Below, in pieces: positions 1 to 5,927 of a stretch of 7,227 nucleotides of DNA (the first letter of the stretch is position 1; each line of letters begins with the position of its first letter). Under the pieces are notes generated by a model. That model was not told where the DNA came from. It saw only the letters and a list, made by a program, of their open reading frames with translations, and did no database searches. The position numbers were made by a program, and so were the translations under genes. The stretch is from Kiritimatiellales bacterium (GTDB lineage Bacteria; Verrucomicrobiota; Kiritimatiellia; Kiritimatiellales; Pontiellaceae). The stretch covers positions 1 through 7,227 of the forward strand of contig JAUXGY010000085.1 in assembly GCA_030621805.1 (NCBI GenBank), read 5' to 3'.

Positions 1-67
1 CTTCCCCTACCAACGATTTCAGCTTCGAGCGCTCCTCCGAGATGAACGTCAGTTCGGTTGTGATCTG
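1..67 (-). other. Continuation of the ABC ATPase in a shifted frame
   Basis: Reading the minus strand from position 67 in the frame one base back from the ATPase gives QITTELTFISEERSKLKSLV followed by GE, open to the window edge. This resembles the normal LolD/MacB stretch after Walker A ('dg.dit.ls..era.lR...iGfvFQ'), which leads into the Q-loop. Joining VLCID (ending with the codon 69-67) to this frame restores a plausible ATPase, consistent with one base missing or two extra near 60-72. The piece is short, so the support is pattern-level only. Confidence 0.6.
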
Positions 68-264
68 TCGATGCACAGCACCGAGCCGGAGTCTGGATGG
101 AGCAATCCCGCAGCAACCAGTAGAAGCGTTGTTTTCCCACAACCGCTCGGTCCCTGCACCGTCGCTATTTCACCGGGGCGGATCGTTAGTGAGAAATCCT
201 GCACGGCCTGAATGGTTGCATTCTTGCGGAGGAATGCTTTCGAGATATTTACGATCTTCAGCAC
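49..264 (-). CDS. ABC transporter ATP-binding protein (LolD/MacB type), N-terminal part, frame interrupted
   Basis: This is the partner ATPase of the FtsX-type permease upstream. The start is GTG at 264, seven bases after a strong GGGAGG that lies inside the permease's last codons. The visible 71 residues show a LolD/MacB-style opening (LKIVNISKAFLR, then AVQDFSLTIRPGEIATVQG), Walker A GPSGCGKTT, and AAGLLHPDSGSVLCID. After VLCID the frame reads RSQPN and stops at 49-51, before the Q-loop, signature and Walker B. The expected family sequence continues in another frame from about 67 to the window edge, so a one-base shift is apparent. Alternatives are a sequencing or assembly error (most likely), a real disabling mutation, or programmed frameshifting, for which I see no slippery heptamer. 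The remainder of the gene lies beyond the window. Confidence 0.8.
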   Translation of the reverse strand: MLKIVNISKAFLRKNATIQAVQDFSLTIRPGEIATVQGPSGCGKTTLLLVAAGLLHPDSGSVLCIDRSQPN

Positions 265-266
265 GG

Positions 267-1541
267 TTATTCCTCCCTCAAAATATCAGCGGGATCCTGC
301 GCGGCAGCAAACAGTGAAGGAAGCCATCCAGCCATAATCGATAAGAGCACCGCCCCGGAGACCAATCCCAGCAAACTGTATGCGGGAAACAGCATTGAAA
401 ACAAGTCCATATCCCCTGCCTTAAGAGCAATCAACAACGGTCCAAACACTCCGCCAACCAGTGCACCGCAAAAACCAAGCAACCCCACCTTCAGCATGAT
501 GAGCGTCACAATTCCGCGCGTGTGCATCCCGAGAGTACGCAACAAGGCGATTTCATAACGCCGCTCCTTTACGTTTGAAAAAACTAAAAGAGAAAGCCAT
601 ATAACCGAGATTAAGATTACCCCCGGAACCAGTACGGCACCAAAGGATTCCTGCTCTCTGCGCATGACATCACGATGCCGTTCTTCCTCAGCCAGTGCCA
701 CACGGGCTTCCTCCGCGGCACGGTAGCGACCTTCGGCGCGGGTCAACGCCTTGTCGGAGCCCGACTCTATTACTTTTGTATTCGGAAGAATTTTAATAAT
801 CTCCTGACGCACCTTTCCTATGTCCGCCCATGCGCACGCGCATTCCAAGGCGAGTATGCCATTAATCCGCCCTTCCTTATCCAGCAAGATTTGAGCCTCT
901 GCAAGATCCAGCCAGATGGTGATATCATCCATATTCCCGCGTTCTGTATGAACCTCCCCCACACTGAACCGCTGGCCCAACAGCATGAATACATCGGATT
1001 TCTTCAGCCCAATACTCTGAGCCAACTCATATCCGAGTACTGCGGTTCCGGGTTCGACCGCATGGATGAGATTTCCCATTTTGCTCTTTTCAGCGATCGG
1101 AACTTCATCCTTAATTCCCATTAGCAACACCTTGCGCTTTTGCTCGGGCCAATCCACTTTCTGTTGCAAACTAGGCAGTAGGTGACGTACCGTCACCAAG
1201 TGGTTGCTCGCCAAACGATATACATACTCCTCCGGCATGGTTGCTTCGGCAAAACCCCGAGCATAGAACTCGCCCATATCCTGTTCCTGGGGAAGAATCA
1301 GAACGTTGAAACCCAGTTTCTTCATGATTACCCGATAGTCTTCCTCAAGCTGAGCCACGCGAACCTCGGTTTCCTGTTGTTTCTGTAGCAACAGGCTTTC
1401 CGTGCGCACATCGTAGAGTTTTAACGAAGCCAACGTGGCAGAAAGGCAACAGGCCGCTACCCCGACAGAAATCATGCTGAGCATTCCATTCATACGGCTA
1501 TGAACTAACTCTTTAAATATTAAACGAACCCGCGACATCAT
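267..1541 (-). CDS. FtsX/MacB-type ABC transporter permease
   Basis: This 424-residue inner-membrane protein has the FtsX/MacB/LolC layout. There is one N-terminal helix (about 20-40), a large extracytoplasmic domain (about 42-300), then three helices (about 301-322, 345-372, 386-408). The family motif is clear: NVKERRYEIALLRTLGM at 323-339 after the second helix, and the tail ends QDPADILREE. Charged, coiled-coil-like stretches flank the periplasmic domain, at about 47-72 and 265-298. The periplasmic domain carries LECACAW with Cys234-x-Cys236, echoing the Cys-x-Cys of the partner protein encoded just upstream. The start overlaps that gene's stop by ATGA, and two ATGs are adjacent (1541 and 1538); AAGGA at 1551-1555 fits either. 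Such permeases usually do not translocate through a pore but move lipoproteins or substrates in the periplasm or signal mechanically. The substrate here is unknown. Confidence 0.88.
   Translation of the reverse strand: MMSRVRLIFKELVHSRMNGMLSMISVGVAACCLSATLASLKLYDVRTESLLLQKQQETEVRVAQLEEDYRVIMKKLGFNVLILPQEQDMGEFYARGFAEATMPEEYVYRLASNHLVTVRHLLPSLQQKVDWPEQKRKVLLMGIKDEVPIAEKSKMGNLIHAVEPGTAVLGYELAQSIGLKKSDVFMLLGQRFSVGEVHTERGNMDDITIWLDLAEAQILLDKEGRINGILALECACAWADIGKVRQEIIKILPNTKVIESGSDKALTRAEGRYRAAEEARVALAEEERHRDVMRREQESFGAVLVPGVILISVIWLSLLVFSNVKERRYEIALLRTLGMHTRGIVTLIMLKVGLLGFCGALVGGVFGPLLIALKAGDMDLFSMLFPAYSLLGLVSGAVLLSIMAGWLPSLFAAAQDPADILREE
272..277 (-). promoter_or_regulatory. Ribosome binding site deciding the GTG start of the LolD/MacB-type ATPase
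   Basis: GGGAGG lies seven bases before the GTG at 264, inside the final Arg-Glu-Glu codons of the permease. It supports the unusual GTG start and coupled translation of permease and ATPase. Confidence 0.75.
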
Positions 1542-2659
1542 TTACTCTCGTCCTTTTTCTTTCCTAATACGATGTAGCTGAACACACCCAGAACGACCGC
1601 AAGTGCTCCCCCCAGAATGAGCAAATTGCGCAACAGCGGATTCGTAGAGATAGCCGCAGTACCTGACTCCTGAACATCTGCTGGCGTATTTTCAGCTTCG
1701 GTAGTCGAAAGAGGGATGAACTGTGCATATCCCGTTAACGGGGGCATGGATGCATCGAATCCAATCAGATTATCAATGTATTTATCCCAGTCGATGGGTA
1801 TCAACAGATCCATCCCCGGATTGGATTCCTTGATTTCACAGGAGCAGGAACCCGTCATAAATTTGGTTGCTTCGGTAATATTGTCCTCCGAAAGGGCTCC
1901 CTCCGAAAACGAAGCAAGTTTCCGCCCGCGCCCAAAAATGGGGAAGATCACAGGTTCCTGTGACGCTGGATTTAATGCCGGATCGGAATTTAACAGAATT
2001 CGAATCAACAGCTCTTCATTGGGATCCTCCCGCGAAAACCGGAGGATCGAAAACTCGATCCTCAAGTCATCGGGTCTAAGCTCCAGAAGGCGCATATCTT
2101 CCGGCTCAAGCTCAGGAAGTTTCACCTCCATGGCCAGTTTATCCAGCTGCGTCCGGAGTTGTTTTTCAGTGGCATCATCTTTCTTCCGATTGCCTGACTC
2201 CAACAACAACCAGACGGCTGATTCACCGGATATTAGACGCCGGGCCAATTCACGCCGCACGGGAGAGTCAACCAATTGATTCAACGTATCCGTGGTCAGG
2301 GGTTCGTCCATTACCACCACAGAACCTTCCGAATGTTTTTTTGGAAGCACCGCTACGATTCGTGGCAACAGACCTTCCGAAACAATCCCTCGTCGGCGTA
2401 TCGCTTCCGCAACCCGTGGGTCGGTCATATTCACCCGCATGGTATTCAGAGCGCCCCGTTCAGCATACCGATTCAAAAACGTATCTGCTTCGTCCACTTC
2501 GACGGCCTGCTCGCCATCATGCATCAGATAGATGGTATAGGGATCAACCGTCCACAGTTCGAGAGCATAGCGGAACACCGGAATACTGCATGCGAAACTC
2601 CCGGCGGCGACGACCCAAAACGAGAACCCAAGCAGGAATGTCTTAATGTATGCTTTCAT
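1538..2659 (-). CDS. Exported membrane-anchored protein of unknown function (CSIPVFRYALELW family)
   Basis: I do not know the function of this 373-residue protein. It begins with a signal peptide (Lys2, Lys6, hydrophobic 8-20, then AAGSFA), and the mature chain appears to start at Cys24 with CSIPVFRYALELW. SFAC is only a poor lipobox, so Cys24 may be lipidated or simply follow signal peptidase I cleavage. The body (24-340) is predicted periplasmic and is followed by a single membrane helix (about 343-365) and a positive tail KKKDESK. Recognisable blocks are GESAVWLLLESGNRKKDD at 145-162, IFGRGR at 241-246, and MTGSCSCEIKESNPGMDLL at 268-286 with the pair C272-x-C274. I recall similar proteins mostly from the PVC group, beside FtsX-type permeases, as here: its stop overlaps the permease start (ATGA). 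It probably works with that ABC system. The Cys-x-Cys suggests metal binding or thiol chemistry, which is inference. Confidence 0.7.
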   Translation of the reverse strand: MKAYIKTFLLGFSFWVVAAGSFACSIPVFRYALELWTVDPYTIYLMHDGEQAVEVDEADTFLNRYAERGALNTMRVNMTDPRVAEAIRRRGIVSEGLLPRIVAVLPKKHSEGSVVVMDEPLTTDTLNQLVDSPVRRELARRLISGESAVWLLLESGNRKKDDATEKQLRTQLDKLAMEVKLPELEPEDMRLLELRPDDLRIEFSILRFSREDPNEELLIRILLNSDPALNPASQEPVIFPIFGRGRKLASFSEGALSEDNITEATKFMTGSCSCEIKESNPGMDLLIPIDWDKYIDNLIGFDASMPPLTGYAQFIPLSTTEAENTPADVQESGTAAISTNPLLRNLLILGGALAVVLGVFSYIVLGKKKDESK

Positions 2660-2668
2660 TAAATTGCC

Positions 2669-3808
2669 TTATTTTCCCCGAGAGCGTTCGCGCTGCAGGT
2701 TCCCGTGATACCGGTTAATTCCGCCCGTCATATTGATTCCTTTTGAAAACCCGTTTTGGTCGAGGATTTCAAGAGCCTTCCGACTTCGGATGCCAGCGGC
2801 GCAGTATGCCACGATGGTTTTATCGCGGAATGCCACCAGTTCGCCTAGCCGTGCGGGCAACTGGCCAAGCGGGATCAGCGTCGATTTGCCCAAGCCGGGA
2901 ACCGCCCGCGTTTCGACCTCTTCGCGCACATCAAGCAAAAGCAAGTCGTTGCGGGTTTCCATCAGCTGGAGGATTTCTTCCGCCGTCATTTCCACAAACC
3001 CGCCTGGCTCCATCAGATTCCCACAAAACTCATCATAGTCGACGAGCCCGGTAATGGTCGGAAGGTCGCCGCAAACCGGACAAGCCGAATTACGGGCCAC
3101 ACGCATGCTGCGCCACTCCATGGCGAGAGAGTCGAACAGCAACAGACGGTTGACCAGCGGTTCACCCATGCCGAGAATGAGCTTGAGCACTTCGGTCGCC
3201 TGCGTCGCACCGATTTGTCCGGGTAGCACCCCCAGCACCCCGGCCTCTGCACAGTTGGGCACTTCACCTGGATTGGGCGGCACGGGAAACAAACAACGAT
3301 AGCAGGGACCGGCAGGATGCGCGAAAACCGAAACCTGCCCCTCGAAACGGAAAAGACTTCCATAAACGTTTATTTTTCCAAACAGGACGCACGCATCGTT
3401 TACGAGGTAGCGAGAGGCAAAGGTATCCGTGCCGTCGAGCACATAGTCATAGTGGGTAAAAATCCGCTCGGCATTTTCGGCGGTCAACCTTTCATGGAAG
3501 GCTTCAATCTGTACGTCCGGATTGAGTGCAACCAACCGCTGTGCGGCGGCTTCCACCTTGATGCGCCCGACATCCTCATCCGTATACAGGACCTGTCGTT
3601 GAAGGTTGCTCTCATCGACGCGGTCAAAATCGACCAATCCCAGATGGCCGATCCCGGCCGCGGCAAGATAGAGGGCGGCCGGGCAACCCAATCCACCGAG
3701 GCCTACCACTAGCACACGGGCAACCAGCAGTTTTTCCTGCCCATCCAATCCAACTTCAGGGAGAAGGAGGTGACGGTGATAGCGGTTCAGTTGTTCCTTG
3801 GAAAGCAT
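2669..3808 (-). CDS. moeB: MoeB-rhodanese fusion: sulfur-carrier adenylyltransferase/sulfurtransferase
   Basis: This 379-residue cytoplasmic fusion should adenylate the carrier's C-terminal Gly and then supply sulfur, as MOCS3/Uba4 and MoeZ-type proteins do. The E1-like domain (about 1-250) is canonical: HRHLLLPEVG at 11-20, nucleotide loop GLGGLG at 36-41, ESNLQRQ at 66-72 with Arg71, Lys84, the catalytic DGTDT at 125-129, and the conserved cysteine Cys186 in NCAEAGVLG. Two zinc Cys pairs are present, C169-C172 and C243-C246. The rhodanese domain (about 272-375) has LLLDVRE at 290-296 and the active-site loop CAAGIRS at 336-342 with persulfide-forming Cys336. All key residues are present, so it looks fully active. 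It follows the MoaD-like gene by 7 bp. Its GGAGG lies 11 bases before the ATG, inside the carrier's Gly-Gly codons. The rhodanese domain could remove the need for a separate sulfurtransferase. Confidence 0.93.
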   Translation of the reverse strand: MLSKEQLNRYHRHLLLPEVGLDGQEKLLVARVLVVGLGGLGCPAALYLAAAGIGHLGLVDFDRVDESNLQRQVLYTDEDVGRIKVEAAAQRLVALNPDVQIEAFHERLTAENAERIFTHYDYVLDGTDTFASRYLVNDACVLFGKINVYGSLFRFEGQVSVFAHPAGPCYRCLFPVPPNPGEVPNCAEAGVLGVLPGQIGATQATEVLKLILGMGEPLVNRLLLFDSLAMEWRSMRVARNSACPVCGDLPTITGLVDYDEFCGNLMEPGGFVEMTAEEILQLMETRNDLLLLDVREEVETRAVPGLGKSTLIPLGQLPARLGELVAFRDKTIVAYCAAGIRSRKALEILDQNGFSKGINMTGGINRYHGNLQRERSRGK

Positions 3809-3815
3809 CCAGTCG

Positions 3816-4085
3816 TTATCCTCCGGCGATAGGCGACATCAGTGTTATCGTGTTACCATCCTGTAAAGGGTCCGACAGCAGGATCTGGTGGTCGTTAACA
3901 AAAACAAGATTGGATGGACGGCAGGTGCCATCCTCTTCAACCAGCGAGCTGGCAAGGGAAACAGCCTGCGAAGCCAACAGTCGGATGGCATCCTGAACCG
4001 TTGCGCCTTCCGGAAGTTCGAGCGAAAGACAACTCTCTCCTGCCACCTGTTTTAGCTGGCCCCATAGTTCGATGGTAATCTTCAT
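3816..4085 (-). CDS. moaD: MoaD/ThiS-type ubiquitin-like sulfur carrier protein
   Basis: This 89-residue beta-grasp protein should carry sulfur as a C-terminal thiocarboxylate for dithiolene formation in molybdopterin, or possibly another pathway. It opens with the family's first strand (MKITIELWGQLKQVAG), continues with LELPEGATVQDAIRLL, has the NLVFVNDHQI strand and the loop DPLQDGNTITLMSPIAGG, and ends exactly in Gly88-Gly89, the residues that are adenylated. MoaD is usually about 81 residues and ThiS about 66. The length and the 'dGD.itl..p.aGG' ending favour MoaD or the MoaD-like carriers of Mo/W loci. A GGAGAA Shine-Dalgarno lies six bases before the ATG, 15 bp after the HesA stop. It is the only carrier in the window and lies between two E1-like genes, so it is the likely substrate of one or both. 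No MoaE partner is present here. Confidence 0.9.
   Translation of the reverse strand: MKITIELWGQLKQVAGESCLSLELPEGATVQDAIRLLASQAVSLASSLVEEDGTCRPSNLVFVNDHQILLSDPLQDGNTITLMSPIAGG
3819..3824 (-). promoter_or_regulatory. Ribosome binding site of the MoeB-rhodanese gene, within the MoaD Gly-Gly codons
   Basis: The two glycine codons GGA GGA that end the carrier protein contain GGAGG, 11 bases before the ATG at 3808. The spacing is a little long, but no better site is visible. The same bases thus encode the functional diglycine tail and recruit ribosomes for the enzyme that acts on it. Confidence 0.6.
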
Positions 4086-4100
4086 TTTAAGTTCTCCAAA

Positions 4101-4853
4101 TCAGTTTCCGCAGATGGGGCATTCCGGGTTTCGTTTTATAGGCACGCGACGGAAGTTCATGGTACGCGCATCGTAGCACAGCAGTTTTCCCGCAAGGGTT
4201 TCGCCAAAGCCGGATACGACCTTGATTCCTTCCATGGCCGCGATGGAGGCTGCGATGGAGGATACGGCACCAAATACGGGAAACTCGCGTTTCCATTGGG
4301 GAGGATCGGCGGGATAGAGACAGCTCAGGCAGGGGGTCTCGCCAGGGAGGATCGTGGTAATCTGCCCTTCGAGGTCGAACATGGCGGCCTCGATCATGGG
4401 TTTGCTCTGTCGCACGCATTCGCGGTTCATCGCAAAGCGTTCGCTGAAAAGAGGTGCACAGTCAAAAACAAGGTCGGCTTTGCCAACCAGATCAGCAGCG
4501 TTTTCTTCTGAAATATTTTCTGGCACGGCCTCCACCTCAAGACGGGGGTTGAGTTCCCGCAGGCGACGCGCGGCGGATTCGGCCCGGGGTTTCCCCAGCC
4601 AGTCGTGCGTCATCAGGATCTGGCGGTTAAGATCGCTGTGCTTAACATGGCCTGCATGGGCAATAATGATCTTACCGAATCCGGCTGATGCAAGGTGGTA
4701 ACAAAGCGGCCCGCCGAGTCCGCCGCAACGGCTCACCAAAGCCGTCGCACCCTTGAGTTTTTCCTGTCCGGCTTCGCCGAAATCCTCGACCCACATTTGC
4801 CATTCATAGGTGGCTTTTTCTTCGGGGTTCAAGGGGGTTGATTTAAATTCCAT
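4101..4853 (-). CDS. hesA: HesA-type MoeB/ThiF (E1-like) family protein
   Basis: This 250-residue protein is of the E1-like family that adenylates the C-terminal Gly-Gly of a ubiquitin-like sulfur carrier. The start is the ATG at 4853 (MEFKSTPLNP), six bases after GGGGAGG; an in-frame TTG at 4898 would add a non-homologous Arg/Pro-rich stretch and is rejected. Visible motifs are the nucleotide loop SRCGGLGG (41-48), SDLNRQ (73-78, Arg77), the Lys88 region GKPRAES, and two Cys pairs, C175-C178 and C245-C248, expected to bind zinc. HesA-like features are MTHDWLGKPR, LNPRLEVEAVPENIS and FPVFGAVSS. It departs from MoeB in three ways. The first Gly of GxGxxG is Arg. The catalytic-Asp motif GTD(T/N) is replaced by DCAPLF (131-136). 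There is no Cys where MoeB/ThiF carries its conserved cysteine. It may therefore act differently from the MoeB fusion two genes downstream, although its partner is probably the MoaD-like protein next door. Confidence 0.85.
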   Translation of the reverse strand: MEFKSTPLNPEEKATYEWQMWVEDFGEAGQEKLKGATALVSRCGGLGGPLCYHLASAGFGKIIIAHAGHVKHSDLNRQILMTHDWLGKPRAESAARRLRELNPRLEVEAVPENISEENAADLVGKADLVFDCAPLFSERFAMNRECVRQSKPMIEAAMFDLEGQITTILPGETPCLSCLYPADPPQWKREFPVFGAVSSIAASIAAMEGIKVVSGFGETLAGKLLCYDARTMNFRRVPIKRNPECPICGN

Positions 4854-5274
4854 TCTGTTCCTCCCCGGAAACCTGTTCCGTCGAGGGGGGCGCGGCAACC
4901 TGCGGCTTTCGGGTTTTTAATAGAATATTAATACCGGCCAGGATGATGAATATTCCAAACATGCGCTTTAAGACGATGGGGCTGATATTAAAAACCAACT
5001 GCGAACCAATAATTGCACCCGCCACACCGCCAATGGCCATGAGTCCGGAGACGGCCATGTTGATCTCAATGTCGGGATTCAGCTTGTACCGTACAGCACC
5101 CACAATCACCATCGGGATCATAACCATCAAAGCCGTGCCCTGCGCATTTTTTTGGCCAAAGCAAAAAACGAGCGTCAACAACGGAACCATAACAATGCCC
5201 GCTCCCACCCCAAACAGGGAACTAACGATTCCGGCGACGAGTCCCGCCAAAAGAAATAGATACCAATGCTCCAT
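4843..5274 (-). CDS. Half-size TSUP (TauE/SafE) family membrane protein
   Basis: This 143-residue integral membrane protein belongs to the TSUP family, whose members are linked to export or import of sulfite, sulfonates and other small sulfur anions. The N-terminal repeat signature is visible: AGLVAGIVSSLFGVGAGIVMVPLL at residues 10-33, matching the 'G..sg.lGvGgG...vP.L' pattern. Four hydrophobic segments lie near 6-37, 48-62, 71-95 and 104-120, followed by a polar tail to 143. Ordinary TSUP proteins have about 250 residues and two such repeats, so this protein is one repeat and would need to dimerise. The start follows a strong GGAGG six bases upstream, and the 3' end overlaps the next gene by 11 bp. 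Sitting between an oxyanion importer and sulfur-transfer genes, it might move a sulfur compound or oxyanion tied to cofactor synthesis. That role is inference. Confidence 0.82.
   Translation of the reverse strand: MEHWYLFLLAGLVAGIVSSLFGVGAGIVMVPLLTLVFCFGQKNAQGTALMVMIPMVIVGAVRYKLNPDIEINMAVSGLMAIGGVAGAIIGSQLVFNISPIVLKRMFGIFIILAGINILLKTRKPQVAAPPSTEQVSGEEQNGI
4860..4866 (-). promoter_or_regulatory. Ribosome binding site deciding the HesA-type gene start
   Basis: GGGGAGG followed by AACAGA precedes the ATG at 4853. This spacing of six bases supports that ATG over the in-frame TTG at 4898. The site lies inside the 3' end of the TSUP gene. Confidence 0.8.
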
Positions 5275-5276
5275 GA

Positions 5277-5927
5277 TTATCCTCCATGATCCGGTTGTAC
5301 GATCCGGCCCTCTTCCATCCGGAGAAGCATGTCGGCCAGTGTGTTTGTTTCAGACATGTTATGGGTAATATGCAACGTGGTCACGCCGGTTTCCTGTTTA
5401 ACCCGCTTGAGTAGCACAAACATTTCTTCCCGTGTTTCATCGTCCAGCGCGCTTAGCGGTTCGTCAAGACAGAGAATGTCCGGCGAAGCCGACAGTGCAC
5501 GACCGAGCGCCACGCGCTGTGATTCGCCGCCGCTGAGTCCGTTTGGTTTTCGGTCGAGCAAGAGAGAGAGTCCCAGCAGTTCGGCCAGCTCATCAACTCG
5601 TCGGGCAATGGTTTTTGCGCCTTGCTTGCGAACCATCAGTGCAAAAGAAAGATGCTCACGAATACTCATCGTGGAAAACAGGGCCAGATCCTGCGGCACA
5701 AAACCCACCCCGCGATTAGCCGCCCGTTCCCGGGTGATATCGCGACCCATCAGAAAGATCTTGCCGGAGGTTACTTTTCGTAAACCGCAGATACTTTCTA
5801 GCACGGTGGTTTTTCCGCATCCTGTTTTTCCCATCAATGCGCAGTAGCCCCCGGAAGGAACCTCAAAGGAGACCTCCTCAACACGGAAATTACCGATTTT
5901 GATACAAATATTTTCGAGTCGGATCAT
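5277..5927 (-). CDS. modC: Molybdate/tungstate-type ABC transporter ATP-binding protein, short ModC-like
   Basis: This is the ATPase that would power the adjacent ModB-type permease. The chosen start is the ATG at 5927 (MIRLENICIK), which forms an ATGA overlap with the permease stop and gives 216 residues. A GTG at 5951 would add eight residues unlike the family (MGRRRELA). All nucleotide-binding motifs are intact: Walker A GKTGCGKTT at 33-41, Q-loop Gln79 in FVPQDLALF, signature LSGGESQ at 131-137, Walker B ILCLDEP at 151-157, D-loop SALD at 159-162 and H-loop His189. Full-length ModC is about 350 residues with a C-terminal MOP (TOBE) molybdate-binding domain. That domain is absent here, so regulation of the transporter by bound oxyanion through this subunit is unlikely. 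The last codons (HGG-stop) contain the ribosome binding site of the next gene. The symbol is by position and family; specificity is not proven. Confidence 0.87.
   Translation of the reverse strand: MIRLENICIKIGNFRVEEVSFEVPSGGYCALMGKTGCGKTTVLESICGLRKVTSGKIFLMGRDITRERAANRGVGFVPQDLALFSTMSIREHLSFALMVRKQGAKTIARRVDELAELLGLSLLLDRKPNGLSGGESQRVALGRALSASPDILCLDEPLSALDDETREEMFVLLKRVKQETGVTTLHITHNMSETNTLADMLLRMEEGRIVQPDHGG
5281..5285 (-). promoter_or_regulatory. Ribosome binding site of the TSUP gene, inside the end of the ATPase gene
   Basis: GGAGG sits six bases before the ATG at 5274. It lies within the last Gly codons and next to the TAA of the upstream ATPase, so termination and re-initiation are likely coupled. 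Confidence 0.75.

Noticed and set aside
49..72. Programmed -1 frameshift in the LolD/MacB-type ATPase
   Set aside because: No X-XXY-YYZ slippery heptamer and no evident internal Shine-Dalgarno or stem is present around the break. A sequence error or mutation is simpler.
1716..2279. Plus-strand open frame of 187 codons, Ser/Arg-rich
   Set aside because: It lies antisense inside the exported-protein gene, has low-complexity composition and no recognisable motif or ribosome binding site. It is a shadow of the minus-strand gene.
4087..4419. Minus-strand 110-codon frame inside the HesA-type gene
   Set aside because: Arg/His-rich with no domain, fully inside a clear coding gene in another frame, so a shadow.
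4854..4898. Longer N-terminus for the HesA-type protein from a TTG start
   Set aside because: The added residues (MPRPPRRNRFPGRNR) are basic, unlike the family, and overlap the TSUP gene. The ATG at 4853 has GGGGAGG at ideal spacing.
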